From contig NC_081827.1 in the NCBI RefSeq assembly GCF_030867095.1, positions 212,531,310-212,595,309 of the forward strand: a stretch of 64,000 nucleotides of DNA, read 5' to 3'. This DNA comes from Alligator mississippiensis (taxonomy: Eukaryota; Chordata; Crocodylia; Alligatoridae). This document shows positions 10,136-24,800 of the stretch, one piece after another. Below the pieces are notes generated by a model. The model did not search any database. It saw only the letters and a program-made list of their open reading frames with translations, and was not told the DNA's origin. Each line of letters begins with the position of its first letter. Positions within the stretch are counted from its first letter, which is position 1. The translations under genes and the position numbers were made by a program.

Positions 10136-13100
10136 CTGCAATAAAAAAAAAATTAAATCACGGTCTCATTTCAAAAGTCTGTTATACGCAATAGTATATA
10201 ATTCTCACAGAATAAATAAAATAGTATAGCAGAACACTTCTGATCTTCCTGCAATAGGGGATGGGGACAGGAAGTTTATGTAACTAATTGGTCTTTTCAG
10301 ATAATGAAAACATAACATTTAGAAACCACTCCACATTATTTTGACTGCTAAGCCCACACTTAACTTTATGCACATTAGTATCTCCACCAGTCAAAGAAAC
10401 TACTCACATGCTATAAAGACAAATCTGTGTGTAAATGGTCTTGGGCCTGGGGCATAAATTGGTAACTAATTTAGAAGAAAATCTCATGATAGATTTTTCT
10501 AAGCAAATGCTGTACTGAGGAATGTCTTCGTCTCAGAGAATGAGAATTTTCAGATAAATTAACTATTGTCTAATAGAATACTTGCAAATTTAAATCACAA
10601 TTGTAAAATTTGCTCCAAATTTTATGCTCCTTATATATGGGAAATGGCAGAGTAATTTGTACTAGGCACCTAACTCAGATTCATACAGAACACTGTATAT
10701 GTAATGGTATATCAAGTGGAGTGTAGGGGGACATTAACATAAACCGAAGACTGTGCTTTCTACTCACCACATCCCAAGACTCCAAGAATGGAACAGTCTT
10801 AAGGAGAATCCCATGTTCATTACAGTGAAGGTCAAGGTGAGCTCTACCATCAGGTCCTATCTGAGTGACTGCCACGACGGATAACAAATCCAACTCATCT
10901 TCATGGTTCACAATTTTGAAAGTCTCATGAAAAACAAAACCTCGGGCTGATCAGTGAAATAAGCCTTTAGTTATTTTTTCCAAGAACTTTGTATTTTTTT
11001 GGAAAAAGTAGGGACTACAAGCAGACTTATTGTCTTTCATAAGGAAAATCCCTGCATTTTGAGGCACCCAGGAGGTAACTTTCCAATCACAGACTCCTCA
11101 TTGCATTTCAAGCAAGCACCCATGAGAGAAGAAGGAAGGAATTCAATTGCTGTATGGCTCCTGTGTATGAGTACAAGGGTTTTACATAGAATTTTTGAGG
11201 GTGGAGGGTGAAGAATTGCAGTGGAATAACATTGTAAGTGCTGAGAAGGAAAATAAATTAGTCACTTTGAAACTGTTAGTGGCAGTATGACTTAAAACTG
11301 CTGTCAAAACTAGTTCATGAGATTTGAGAAAATTACTAGGATAAGTCACAAAAATTCTTTTAACCTCTACTCAGAACTACCAACCTGCAAACAACCTGAG
11401 CAGACAGTAGCTCTAGATTATTCTAGGAAGAGCTGTTTTAGAAAACCAAGAATCAACAGCAGGGAGATCACATGTGGTTGTCATAATCTACATGCCTGAG
11501 TTGTGAAAGAAGACTGAGGCCAGAAGCTGGAGGATGTCAGCTAGGGCCATGTGTCCTATTACTGTGTGCCTGAGAGTACATTTACTTTGCCCATTAAATG
11601 GCTCTTTGTTTTTTCAGCTCTTTAAATCCAAAAGAGTGTTTTCCTTTACTGAGGAAAGGTATCTATTAAAGAGTTCGGAGAATAAAGCTTCAGTAACAGG
11701 GAAAAAAAAGTCCATAGAGTTCTCACTTCTGTTGTGTTATAATTGTAACTTTTTATAGCTGAATATAAATGAACTACAAACTTGATAGGCTATGTAGGAA
11801 CTTACCCTATTTTCACTGAGCTAATACCTATTCCCGTGGACACAACGGTAAAAAGGTTTGCTAGAAACTGAGGAATTAAAATTCATATACATGTGTACAT
11901 TTCAGCTGAGTCCGTCTTGAGAGGTGAAAATTGTTTTCCAAAAATTATCTGAAAACCTCAGTTGCAGAAGTCCTTAAGTCTGTCATATTTTTATTTTGAA
12001 AAAATACTTAACCCCCCCCACAAAATCTTAAATATTTTCCCCAGCACTCAAGCCTTTTTCTAAATTTGAGGTGGGATAAAATGACCAATAAAAGATGGAC
12101 TGTGCAATTACACTGGGAACTCAAAGATTTAGAACTTTCATCAGCTGATTAGGTGCCTCATACCTCTTATATAAACATACATGACAGTGGATCCTTAGCT
12201 ATCAAAATCTCATTAATTTGACAGCCTATGTTAAAAGAGATATAACAAAAAATTGTTATATAATCCATGTTATCAGTGACCCGAGGAAAGGCACTTTGTG
12301 CTCAAAAGCACATCTAACATCTCTCCCACCTATAAAGTTGGTCCAATAAAAAAAAAGATATCACCAAATAAATCCTTGGCTCTCATTTATTTTCTGGATC
12401 ATCACAGCTATAGCACTCTAACCCTGTTTAATATGCGTCTCCTGTCTTTAGCTGTAGGCATAATAGAACCAGTTTAAAATAATGATAGTCTCATAATTGG
12501 GGGAAGCCTGCTGGCTGCTTTCTCCTGTTACATTTATGAGTGTGGGAAAAGGAGGCTGGAGAGAAGAAAGATTTAAATGACATACTTTGCTAAAATGATC
12601 TAGCAAAAAGTTGTTTAGTTATAGTGCTATCCTCCCACTGGTTAACAAAAAAGGATTAAACCAGGCTCAGTGTCATTTGAGAATGCATGGTTGGGGGGAG
12701 AGGGGGAGGAAAGGGGTCCTATTTCCCGTGGCTGCATTAACTTAACATTAGCTTTGTCAAAACAGGCTGGAACACCCTCCATTCAAGGTAATAATGTATT
12801 TATGCCAAGGGTAAAATAAAAGGAAAGTAGCATTCTTGAAGATTTTGACCTATTTTTCTACACAACTGGAAGAATACAAAGAGAAAGACAGCTCTGGCTT
12901 GATTTGTGAATTAGCAAATTTCCAAGTTGAAGCAGTATGAAAAGAAACAAAAAGCAAAAGGCAATGAATGAAACAGAAGAAAACAAACTGAAAACAGACC
13001 AGCAGTAAAGAATGTTAGATAATGTTTAACCTGATTATCTGGACCAGGTCTGCTCTGCAGAATTTTTTAATGCCTTATTATGTAGTCACATACAACCTAA

Positions 13101-16100
13101 ATGGCAAGGTTACACCTGTTCCTATCATCACCAAATTTCTTTTAGCACTTACCAATTTTACTGAAAACAAAAAAAAGAGTTCATGAGTGACAAGTAACTC
13201 AAAGCAGAGAGAAACACAATTTTAAAATATTTCTTTGGATCACTGCTGACAGACTCTATAGGAGAAATAATCTAAATGATCAGAATGGAGGGAAGAGGTA
13301 GGGTAGTTTGTCACACTATGGGTCTGATGCTGCACTATCTAAATCACAAGGAGTTTCCTTACTGACTTCAAGAGCAGTTGGATTGGTTCTTGAAGGACAA
13401 AGACTATTTCAGGCACAAATGACACTTTGGAGGAAAATAGAAAATGGGAAAAGAAAGCAAAAGGAATAGTTAGGATGGAGGATTAGGGGGACAAAGGCAG
13501 TACCAAGATGAATGAGGCTAATAGTTCTGGTTACTGCCTCTGTTCTGTTAGGCATGTTTGGCTGAACTTGCACAATATTTTGGTATATTTTTGCTCATTG
13601 TATCACAATTACCTCTTGTTCTGGGTCATCATCCAGTAGGTTAAAACGTTTTTTCACCACTCGGCCAGAAGCTGTTACAGTTACAGAGTTGTTCACCTGA
13701 GGAGAAAAGAAAAGGTGGCTCAGGACTCAAGGTAACCTAGGTTGTGTTTTAGCTGCACATCCATTTTATTTGAAATTAGGTAAAACTTTTAAAATGCCAA
13801 AAGGCAGCACAGTCTTTATTAAACAAAAAAGAACAAACTCTAACCTGTACAGAAGCACAGAAATTACTGTATTAAGAACCATTCTTTGATCCAACCATAA
13901 GTTTTACAAGCCCTCTTAAAAACAGAGGTCCTATCCAATTTGACAGAATATTAAAGATGTCACTAAAGTCACTCAAGTCTTTTCCCAAATGTACTTCTTA
14001 CTTTGTTTCACTATTGAGCTATACACAGCCTAGCTGTCACCAATATTACAGATGTGTTTGCATTAGATATACTGTTTGTATATGCTTTCTGAAGCATTTT
14101 AGGATCCTTTGAAATTAAAAAGCTAAAGATAAGTAAAATACACAAGATAGAAGGGACAAGCACTAAACTACTTTTCATCCTTTAATAGTATTTCGTACCA
14201 TGCTTTCTACAAAGAAAGCAGGCCATTTTCTGCAACTTTAAAGGATTCTCTCCAACACCCTTTTTCACTTCTATTCTATCCATTAAAATTTCACAGTGCA
14301 ACCCTAATTTCACTGTAGAAATAATAGCACATAGAATGTGTAATATATTGTGTGATACTACTGATTCATTTTAATTGCAATATTTTAATGACTTAAACTA
14401 TAAACATAACGTATAATTACTATAGAGAAACTGGGTTGCTTAAAAATGCCATGGTGCAGACAGCTGGACACCAGTCCTACAACTGGATGGGCACAGCCAT
14501 TTTGAAGTAAATTAGGTTCTATGTACGCATGGAGTTATGCTTATTGGGCTAAATCTGTAATGTAACAATTAGGTGTTAAGCCGAAAAGAAAAAAAAAAAT
14601 CAGGAAAAAACAGAGAAGCACTGCAGAAAAGGAAACCCATTAATGTAGCAAACAGAGAAACAAACAGTCAATGAAAACAAGGGGAAGATATACTAAAGAA
14701 GCATACCAAAGAATAGCATGAACTTGCTGGGACAAACTTATGAAAGCAAAGGCAAAACATGAGATATGACTAGCAAGGGATGACAAAGACAGTGAAAAAG
14801 TATTCTACAGATACTTCAGACAGAAAAGCAGAACTAAGAAACTGTGAGTCCACTGCTCTATAGTGAAGGTGCTTTATTTACAGAAGACACAAAGAAGACA
14901 GGGCTGCTCAATGACTACTTCATCTCAGTCTTCATAACAAAAATAAACATGACCAAATACATAACAAAATGTATTGTTAGAAGAATAAATAAAGAGCATG
15001 CCAGAGACGACTTTACAAACTTGGATTCATTTTTGTTGGCAGAGTCTGATTAAATTAATTCCAGGATGAAGGAACTGGCTGAAGAAGTCTCAGAGCCACT
15101 GGCAACAATATTTACAAAGTTGTGGATGACAGGTGAGATCTCAGAAGAGTGGAAAAGGGCTAACATAGTACATATCTTTAAAAGAGGATAAAGGAGGACG
15201 TAGGGAAGTAGAAACCAGTCATCTCAACTTTAATATTAGTAGATACTGAGGCAAATTATAAAGGTTATTATAAAAGTCAATTTGTAAATACTTGGAGGAG
15301 GAAGAGATAGATGATCACTAACAACTCACCTAGCTTTATTTAAGAATATTTAAAAACAACTTTGGCATAGTTACGACTTTGGTGGATGAAGGGATGCAGT
15401 GGACAGAATGCATCTGGACTTGATACAGCTCCACATGATATTCTTTTAAGTAAACTAGAGAAATGTGGGCTAAACAGAATTACTGTTAGATAGATATGTA
15501 ATTGGCTAAATAACTGCAAGCAGAGACTAACTATAAATGGCTCAGTGTCTGAATGGCAGGTTTCAAGTGGGATTCCACAGGGGAGTGTCCTGGGTCTGGT
15601 GTTCAATATTTTTGTTAATTGCTTGGATGCCAGAATAGAGTGCTTCCTGATCCAGCTGGCAGATGACGCAGAACTAGAAGGGGGTTGAAAACACTTAGGA
15701 AATACAAGTAGAATTCATAAAGATCTTCTTAGATTGGAGAACTGGGCACTAGACAACAGAACAAAATTCAACAAAGGTGCTACATCTAGGGAAGAAAAAC
15801 CAAATGTGCTCAAACAGAAGGAAGGATAATTAGCTATGCTAAAGCAGATAACAATAGCATTGCTAAGGCAGAACTGGGGGTTTTAGTGGATCACAGCTTG
15901 GCACAAGTCAGCAACATGCTGCAGCTGCAAAAAATACAAATACGTAAATTTAGACTGCATTAATAGGAATATTATATATAAGACATAGGGGATGATATTA
16001 CTACACTAAGTACTACTTATGCCTCAGCTGGAGTACTTTATGCACTGCTGTGCTCTGCAATTTAAGAACGATGTGGAGAAACTGGGGAGGATCCAGAGGT

Positions 16101-18749
16101 GAACAATGAAGGTGATAAAAGGGTTGGAATACAAGCTATATGAGGAAAGGTTGAGAGAATCAGGTATATTTAGTTTGGAGAAAAGGAGATTAAGGGTGAT
16201 ACATGATATAATTTTTCTAACAGAACAACTGTTTTTCTTTGTCAGGTAGGGCAGGACATGTAGTAATGGTTTCAGAACGAAACATGGCAGATTTAGATTA
16301 CATCTCATTAAAAAAAAACCAGCTTCCTTACAGTCAGAACAGTAGGACAGTGAAACAAGGTGCCCAGAGAAGTGGAAATTTCCTTCACTGGAGGTTTTCC
16401 AGAAGAGGCTGAAAAAGCATTTGTCAGGAATAGTACATGAAGGGCACATCCTGCATTTATGCAGTGGGTTGGATTAGATGACCCATGAGATACCTTCCAA
16501 ACCTATAATCCTGTGTGTCAGTAAAGTAGGGAATACCTTCCTATAAAGAAACTACAGTACTATTAATCACAACAATAGTACTACTATAAATTCCATACCC
16601 CTTTTTTCAGAGCATCTCAAAGTTATTTGCAAACATTAATAAAGATAGTCTTGAAACCCTTCTTGAGAGGTACATACTGGATTAAGGGCCTGGTCCCAAT
16701 GGACATCATAAGTAGTGGAGAAAGGCTCAACATCTCCAAAATCAGGACCCTGTTGTCAAGGTCAGACGGAAAATGTCTGAGAGAGATAAGATTAGAATTC
16801 AAGACTTCTGGCACTCATTCCCAGCATAAAATCATCATTCTTATGAAATCTCAGGAGAAGGCAGGGGAAGAATGAGCAACACATCTGTGGCTAACTCTGC
16901 TCCTTCTGAATTTAAAGAAAGCTTTGCTACCAATTTTACACATTTTTCTAAAAAAATTAATGCCACTGATTTCATGGGACAGTATTCAAAAACTGCTGAA
17001 GAACCTATTCTATGTACAGGTGTACCTACTGAAGCCAAACTGCAGTTCTAAATAATATGAAAATGTTTTTCATCAGTATTCCCTAATGAGTCATTTAACT
17101 ATTTCAGCATTCCCCTAAGTCAAAAATGTTAATATTAGACAGGCTTGAAATGTTTTGGCTATTTGAACCATCAACTTCATGGTTTTTTACAGTATGAAAC
17201 CTGCTTGTGATTATGATTTAGAGAGACCTTGTGAAATAAATTTATCATTGTACGGTGCCTTATACCTATGGTGCCCATTTACAATTGTTCACCATAACAA
17301 CTGCTGAGGCCTAAAAAGTCAAGGGAGGTTTCGGTAAAATAGCCGTATAATGCAATTTATCTATGAAATAAATCTCTCTTATATAGGCCTGACGATACAA
17401 AGTCTGCTGAATTCAATGAGTCAACAGACTTCGGATCAGATTCATAAGATACATTGATATACGTATCCACATAATACATGCATACCACATATAGTCTTAC
17501 AAAAGTAAAAGATATTCTTTCAATGAAGCATTTATTGTTATAGTCTTACAATATTCTCCCTGTTGGCCACAATGATAAAATCTTCTACAATTTCTTGTTG
17601 GTTGGTATTATTTTCAATTTCCTTCATTTTCAAGACTCTTAAAAAAAAGCAAAAAATACAAGTCATTCTGAAATCTACTTGTAATATTTTCAAATTTATG
17701 CTCTAAAAATTATCATATTATTAAAGAATCTCAGATAAGTGAAAGTTACAATAGAAACTTCTTTCAAATCCTAGGATAAATATATACCACATATGAAAGA
17801 AGCTGTTACTATAACTTGCACCGATTTGTGACATTTTAGCACACCTCTTCTAGAATCTATAGCATGTTCATTACATAGCAGTGTTACCTGCATGTTGTTT
17901 CCATCTATAGTTGCTATGAACTGATGACAATACTTTGGCATAAGGATACTCAGACGAAGGAGGGATCATTTTCCCTGCAGTGGTAGTGGGAATCAACTGC
18001 TGGCAAAGCTCCCTTGCCCCCCAACGCTGCTAGAGCCCCATGCCCATGGGTTGGATCCAGCCTGTAGGCTGTAGGTTGCTGACTAGGTCTAGCTGTTTTA
18101 GGTCCTTGCTACTTTGCAACAAATGCAATATTGATCCAAAACAGAAAATTAGTTCAGCCAGCTTCTTGGAAGAATAATTTCCCTAGAAATATATGCCCAA
18201 CTTCATTTGTAAATGATTTTTTAAAGTAGTATTTGGGGACAAAAAAAAAAAAAAAGAAAAAAGCACAGAAGAAGCATTTAGTTTTTACCCACTGCAGACA
18301 ATAATGAAGGAAACAAGATGGAATATGCTCTTATTATACAGGCATTTCCTGAAGAAAGTTTCAAAACTATAACAGAGACAGATAGATTTTCTTTTCCCCT
18401 AATGTATTCACATAGTATTTCCTAAATATTTTTAGATTAAAATATAGATTAACATGAGGTGAAATGTCTTCTAGGATATGAAAAACCGCAAATTTGGAAG
18501 AACTGAAATATATTTGAGGAAGGCCTGACCAAATCACTTTGTACGCATCTTTAAAATAAATTCAAGCAATGGAAATGAAATCTCCTCTATTTGCACCAAT
18601 TGTGCTAAGATTATATTCCTTTAGCACTGAAAACAGTTTTATTACTTAAGATCTTACTACTGCAACTCTTTACAATATTATCAGCTAGAGTTTCAGTATC
18701 TAGTTTAAGTCAGTTTCATTCATATATATCTCCCAATTATAAATGCTAT

Positions 18750-18802
<53 letters not shown>

Positions 18803-21800
18803 GGCTGTGTAAAGCTTCAGGTGCTGATTCGATTTGGAGGAGATTCAGCTCAATTCGGCAGCCAAATCTCTGAATCTGAATCAAATCGGGAGACCAATAA
18901 AAAGGTCCAAATCAATTCGGAAAATGATTCAGAGGAGATTTGGCAATTCGGGCGTCCCTGCTCGCCGCTACAGGGAGCTGGACCTGGACTCTGTGCCTGT
19001 AAGTAGGGGGTGAGGGGTGGGGGAATGGAGGAGGGGACCCTCGCCAGGCCCCAACCCCCGCCCACTCCCCCAGCCCCCCTGAGCACCCCCCCAACCCCCG
19101 CCTGCTCTCCCAGGCCCATCAATAGCTGCCCTGCCTGGCCCTAGCATCCCAGCTCTTTAAAAAAAAAAAAGCCCTGTACTCACTGGCTGCTGCAGCAGCC
19201 ACTGGGGCTTCTGGAGGCTCGTGGCAGTGGGGATCGCCCCCTCACTTGGTAGGATTCAAATCTCTGAATCAGATTTGGCCAAATCACTGAATCGAATCAC
19301 TGTCCCCTGAATCGGTTGAATCCAAAGCGAATACTAGACATTTCGCACAGGCCTTAATATATATATTAAATTATTGTTGTTGGTATGTTTGGTTACATAA
19401 CAACACTTTTAATTGTTAAAAGAAAAGTATTACGTTGGCCTCTCTCCTGCCTTCTGTTTTCCAAACCCATTATTTTATAACTCTAGCCTTTGGCACTCAG
19501 ATCATAAAACCAACCTAGCTGGCTAGAATGAGTTTTTGTCATGGGGTTAGCAATCAGTAGGAAGAAAGTTATCATGGTGTTTTCACTGCCAAGTCATCTG
19601 ACCATGTGTTCATTTAATATAGAAATGAAATTTGGCATATTCCATAGCTGAAATCTCAGATTGTGTAAGATTTAACAGATGGTTTAGGAAGGTAAATTAA
19701 AAAGATAAGTAGATGTACTGGGCTCCTTCTTGTACCATCTTAGAGATAAGCCAGAATTTAAAAAGTCAGCCCCCTTCCATTTTTTTTCAAAATGTATTTG
19801 AATAGTATGCCTGGCCAAACTGGCTTCTTCACTCCCTCTATGTTTACTTTCTCCTTAGTCTTAAAGCTATACTCTTGGCAGAATTCCAAAGAACATGCAA
19901 AATTTGGAATAAAATTCAAATAAACTGATTTTCAAATGGGGGAAAGAGGGGAAATCACTGAATTAATGGCCGGCTAGGACTGGAATTATGAAAACCAATG
20001 TTATGAAGACCAGATCAAATGGGATTTTAACAGATTAAATCTGCCTGTAAGAATTTAAAAATGTGCAACATTTAGCTGATCAAAGCTTATACATCCAAAA
20101 AAAGGGTGAGGGTCTCAGAAGTTTATGATGAACTTGAGAGTGTCAACTTTTGAAACTGATTTATTTAGGGGTGCACTGATAGAGATTTTGGGGGCCAATA
20201 CTGAAAGCTGGTTTTTAAGGAGGCATATCAGCCAATACCAATCCGATTTCCAAACAGCTGCGTGTAGCTGGTAAATCTGTTGAGGTGAAAGGGGAGAGGG
20301 GAAGGAAGAGGCATGGAGGGAGCAGATCATTGGCCCCTGCAGTGAGGGAGGAATGGGGCTGGGGCAGGCGCTGCCCAGCTAGGGCAAGGCGGCTGCAGGA
20401 CGGAGCTGCGGCTCATTCGAGGTGCGTGGGGAGGGGGGCAGCAGCCCCCGTCATCACACGCTGCTGGTCTAGGAGCAGCTTGTCCAGCAGCTCTCACCAT
20501 TGCTCCTGCTGTTCATCTGGGACTGGGGGGGTGCCCCCAGATCTGCACAGGGTGGGCTGGGCCAGGCAGGCTGCAGCTGTGGGCTGGGGCTGTGCTGTAC
20601 CTGGTGCGGGCGCCGGCGGTGCTGGGAGCGCGGTCCCTGGCCCCAGCTGCAGCCTGCTCTACGCAGATTCGGAGGCATGCATGCAGCAGTGGGAGCCCCC
20701 CACCAAAATGAACCGCAGCTTCGTCCTGTGCCTGCCCCACCCCAGCTGGGCAGAACCTACCCCAGCCCCAACCCCACTCCTCCCTCACCACGGGGGGCAT
20801 TGAACTGTGCCCCCCATGCCGCTTCCCTCCTCCCTCCCCTTTTACTGTAACCGACTTACCGGCTGCATGCAGCTCTCCAAGCTGTTGGGCTCTGTTCCTT
20901 GGTGCCTACGTGATATGCTGAGGCTGTGCACAGGCATGGCCATTTATCAGCCAAATTACTGGCCACATCAGGCCAATTTCCAATATAGTCAATTTTCTTT
21001 ATATCGGTGCTCATCCAATATTGGACCAATATATCAGTGCACCTCTAGATTTATTATGACTCTTAAGATGGATGTCAGAAGAACTCTTAGGCACCTCCCA
21101 ACAAACTACTAATTAAAGGTTACCTTATATTCTTGTTAATAAAAATAAGCTTTGGGAAAAAAGTATTATGTGTACTTACTTAATCAAATTTGGTCCCACG
21201 TGGATTATTCTACCTGAAGTATCTGGATGGAAATAGATCCAATCTGGTTCTAGTGAACAGCATTTCATATCTTGTATGCCATTTTTTGCCTGAAACAAAA
21301 AGGGAAAGCTTAGAACTTTAATATTTAGATATACTCAAAGAATTAAACTGGAAAGCCTCCTGCCCAACTTCATCTGAGTGGCTACAAACACTAGCTAGAC
21401 CCTGTCAGTACAAAGAGAATAGCAGCCTTGAAACTGGAATAAAGGGAAGAATCAAACCCTTAGGGAACTCCAAGGCTTAAAGGAATCCCACTGAACTGGG
21501 CTGTAACGCTATTTGGTGTCAAGGGAACAGCGGGGTCCCAGAACATGGTTAGACCTGGCCCTACCTTTGTAAGCCTACACATTAAAAATGAAAGATCTAG
21601 CTTAACCACTGCAAATACTTCAGCAATTCAAAACAGATAAGGTGTGATTTGAGATCAGACCTGTCTTTTGCATTAGTTCTAAGTTTTATTACAAATGTGA
21701 GATCTATACATGTCTGCAGAAAAGCTTATTTAGGTCTGCTAGCCTGGGATAATTCATAATTTCAGCACCAAATCAGGCAATCCTACAAGGTTTTGGATAA

Positions 21801-24800
21801 GCCATGTGACAAATTAAAATAATTTGAATCCAATAATTTAATTTTTCAATGGTATTAAGCCACCTCCCAAAAATGTGGGGGGAAAGGGTTGCCTGATGTC
21901 CTGGCCACCAAAACCACCAAGCCCTTCTATATAGCTGTACTTCACCATGAGACAGAGACCTGCAAGTTGTGAAGAAAATAAAGACAGAAATACTAGTTTA
22001 AAGATGCTAAAGAGTCTAAAGAAATGGGTACATACACTGATGAAAAAGCTCCTGGATGAAGAATCATGAGTTAGCAGGCCAAGTGCTTGACCATATATCA
22101 GAAGTGAATCTAGCCTGAATAAGGTGATCAAGCTAAAGTGAAGGCTAAGATGGAGCGCTGACACATGTCCTATAATACAACATTTCAGGGTGGATAAAAA
22201 TCAGTGATTTTTTAAAGTAAAAAATCAGATTTTTATTTAAATCAGATTTTTTTATTTTAATCATATTTTTATTTCTTTTCTTAAGATGCTTTTTGTACAA
22301 AAATAAACTTATATAAAGATAGTTTTAATTTAAGATACGCTAAAGCTCAAAGATATCATAATGGAAAAGGGATTATAACTTCTAATTATATACTATCTGA
22401 GACAATATACTCGTAACTTTTTTAGAAGTTTTATGAATAGGTCACAACAGGACACAGACTGTATTAGGGGCCCAATCTTATGGAGTTCCCAGAGGATCTT
22501 CTATAGATTAGTAAAGATTAAAGAAAACCATTCTACCCAATGGGACTCAGTGCTCAGTCTAGAAGATCCCATTAAGCATCTCTGTGATGCTTAGTTTCAG
22601 TTCTCAAACTGTGGATTTGTGTCTCCAGAGATCATAGGCAGATAAGGTTTTTTTGGGTAGACGTGATATCTTTTATTACACCAACCAAATAGTTGGAAAA
22701 AATGTTCTTTGCAAGCTTTCGAGCACAAACACCATTCTTCAGGCATAGGGAGAGTTTGTTGTCTCCACAGATAACATCCTTGTTAACAGCAAGATATGGA
22801 GATGAGACATAACAGACCTGACTACCCATCCATCAGCCCTATTGTCTCTCTGCAAGTTTGTGTACACACAATTAAGCCTTTACCTCTCTCTAAATGTGCA
22901 GTTTCAAGAAGTTAAATGAATAAATGATATCAAACAACAAAAATGCACTTTTTGTAGAAAACAATGATTAAATCAAGGCTTCCTGACCAGTGATTTAAAT
23001 CAACTTGATTTAAACCAAAACCACCCTACATTTTTTTAAAAAGCTCATGTCTACAGAGAAATTACAAAAAAAAAAGGAACAGAACACAAATACTAAACCC
23101 ATTTATTTTGCAATTTGTTAAGACTCAGTGCTTCCTCAAAGATTCTTTTTGGCTGGCTGATCAGCAGGAAGCACAATAACTTGTCACCACTGTGAACACA
23201 GAGAATGCAATGCTATGGGTATATGAGAAGGGAGGAAACACCAGAAACAAAACCAGTGGAAAGAGAGTATTTCCATTACTCAGCATTCTTTCTTCTGGCA
23301 AATTCAGAACTGGTATTACTAGTTGATAGGGGTAATAATGTATAGTACTCCCTAGCAAGGGGTTAATCAGAAGAATGGGAAAACTGGTTTTGCTTCAGGG
23401 CTTTTCTCAATTCACCCTGTGAATAAAACAGATGTATATTAATTCCCGAAAAGCCATTTGAATACATTACCAAAGTATTGTCTTTCAGAGAACAAATATA
23501 GAAGACTCCTTTGTGCTTTTTATTATTAGGCGTGATGATGTAATGCCAAGGGTATCCTCCAATTTGAAATGCATTCTCTAAGGAAGACACTTCAAATAGC
23601 AAAGGTGGGGTATCTGTGAACATTGGTAATGTTGAGGTTATTAGCAGTCTCACAATTCTACTGGTCCTTAAAAGTCTAAAATCTCAGAACAGCATTCCTT
23701 CTTGAGAACTTCTGAAGACTAATCATATGCACCCAGTGAATCAAATTAAGGGCAGAAAGGTGTCCACATATGTAATGTAACAAAATAGAGTGGATTGTAA
23801 CTACTGTAATTTGCAACTGAATTTATAAAAAATAAACAACACATTGTAAGATTTTTATAATGAATATAAAAAGGATTCTAGATCTCCTTTCAGCTCATAT
23901 AAGACAAATTAATCAGAAAACTCTTCAGCATTAATGTGCTAGACTTATAAATCTTCTGTGCATCAATGAAAAAAGATAATTACCTAAATTTAATTCAAAT
24001 GGATACCAAGAGAGATTTATAAACCTCTACTAACTAGCTACCTAGAAATTCCTTTCTTAGACACTAAAAGTAAAGCCACCTTTTAGGGTGATAAACAGCC
24101 CTGTTTAAACAGCACAGAACAACACTAAAAAGACTGACAGAAAATTAATTTCAAGGGGAAATTTGAACATGTAGAACCTAAAACAGATTTTATCAAGTAA
24201 GATGGGAAAAATGTTTGCTTTTTTATTTTTTAATTACCAGAACTGGGTATGACTTCAATTTTATGCCTCTGGAAGACTCAACTTGCAGTATTAATTTTTT
24301 TCTTTGTACTCTGCTGGGACATTGATTCAGTGTTGCCTGAGGAAAGCATGCCATCTACTGAATTACCAATACCACTTTGTGCCGTACCTTGTTCTTTATC
24401 TTGGGATTACATTCAAATTCTGACTTGATCTTACCCTACTTAGTTTATGAAATTTAACAATCACCACTTGAGATGGGACAGCTGCATAAAGTATGAGATC
24501 TTACATTTATATTGTGCCACTCTCATGCCCATGTCAAGATTCAAAGCACTCAGTCAGCTATTGTGAGACAAATCATCTGCCACAGTAATAAAGCCACATT
24601 GGAGCCAGGAAGTGGCAGCTGGTTAACACCACACAACAGGTTAGGATTACTGAAGTGAAGATGACTACCTCCACAAGAGAGAGATTTCTGATCTACCTTT
24701 CAGAAAGTTTCTAATCAAGGTTTAATAAAGTATGGCCTATAGTAAATTACAACCTTGGAGAAAAAATACAGTATATGACTAGAGGGGTGGGAGAGGTGTC

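Larger units (their letters stand above)
17638..21179 (-). other. DCAF17: DCAF17 intron 10
   Basis: The intron holds a hAT-like fragment (about 17975-18088), an AT repeat (18762-18799) and two DNA elements (18800-19356 and 20166-21047). Confidence 0.8.
21290..23470 (-). other. DCAF17: DCAF17 intron 9
   Basis: The intron holds a DNA element with AGGGTGG termini (22187-23027), which itself carries another interspersed-repeat piece. Confidence 0.8.

Noticed and set aside
16024-16449. 141-codon minus-strand frame
   Set aside because: It is the antisense of a plus-strand CR1/L3 LINE.
20285-20803. 172-codon plus-strand frame
   Set aside because: Lies inside the 20166-21047 foldback element, in a GC-rich inverted arm.
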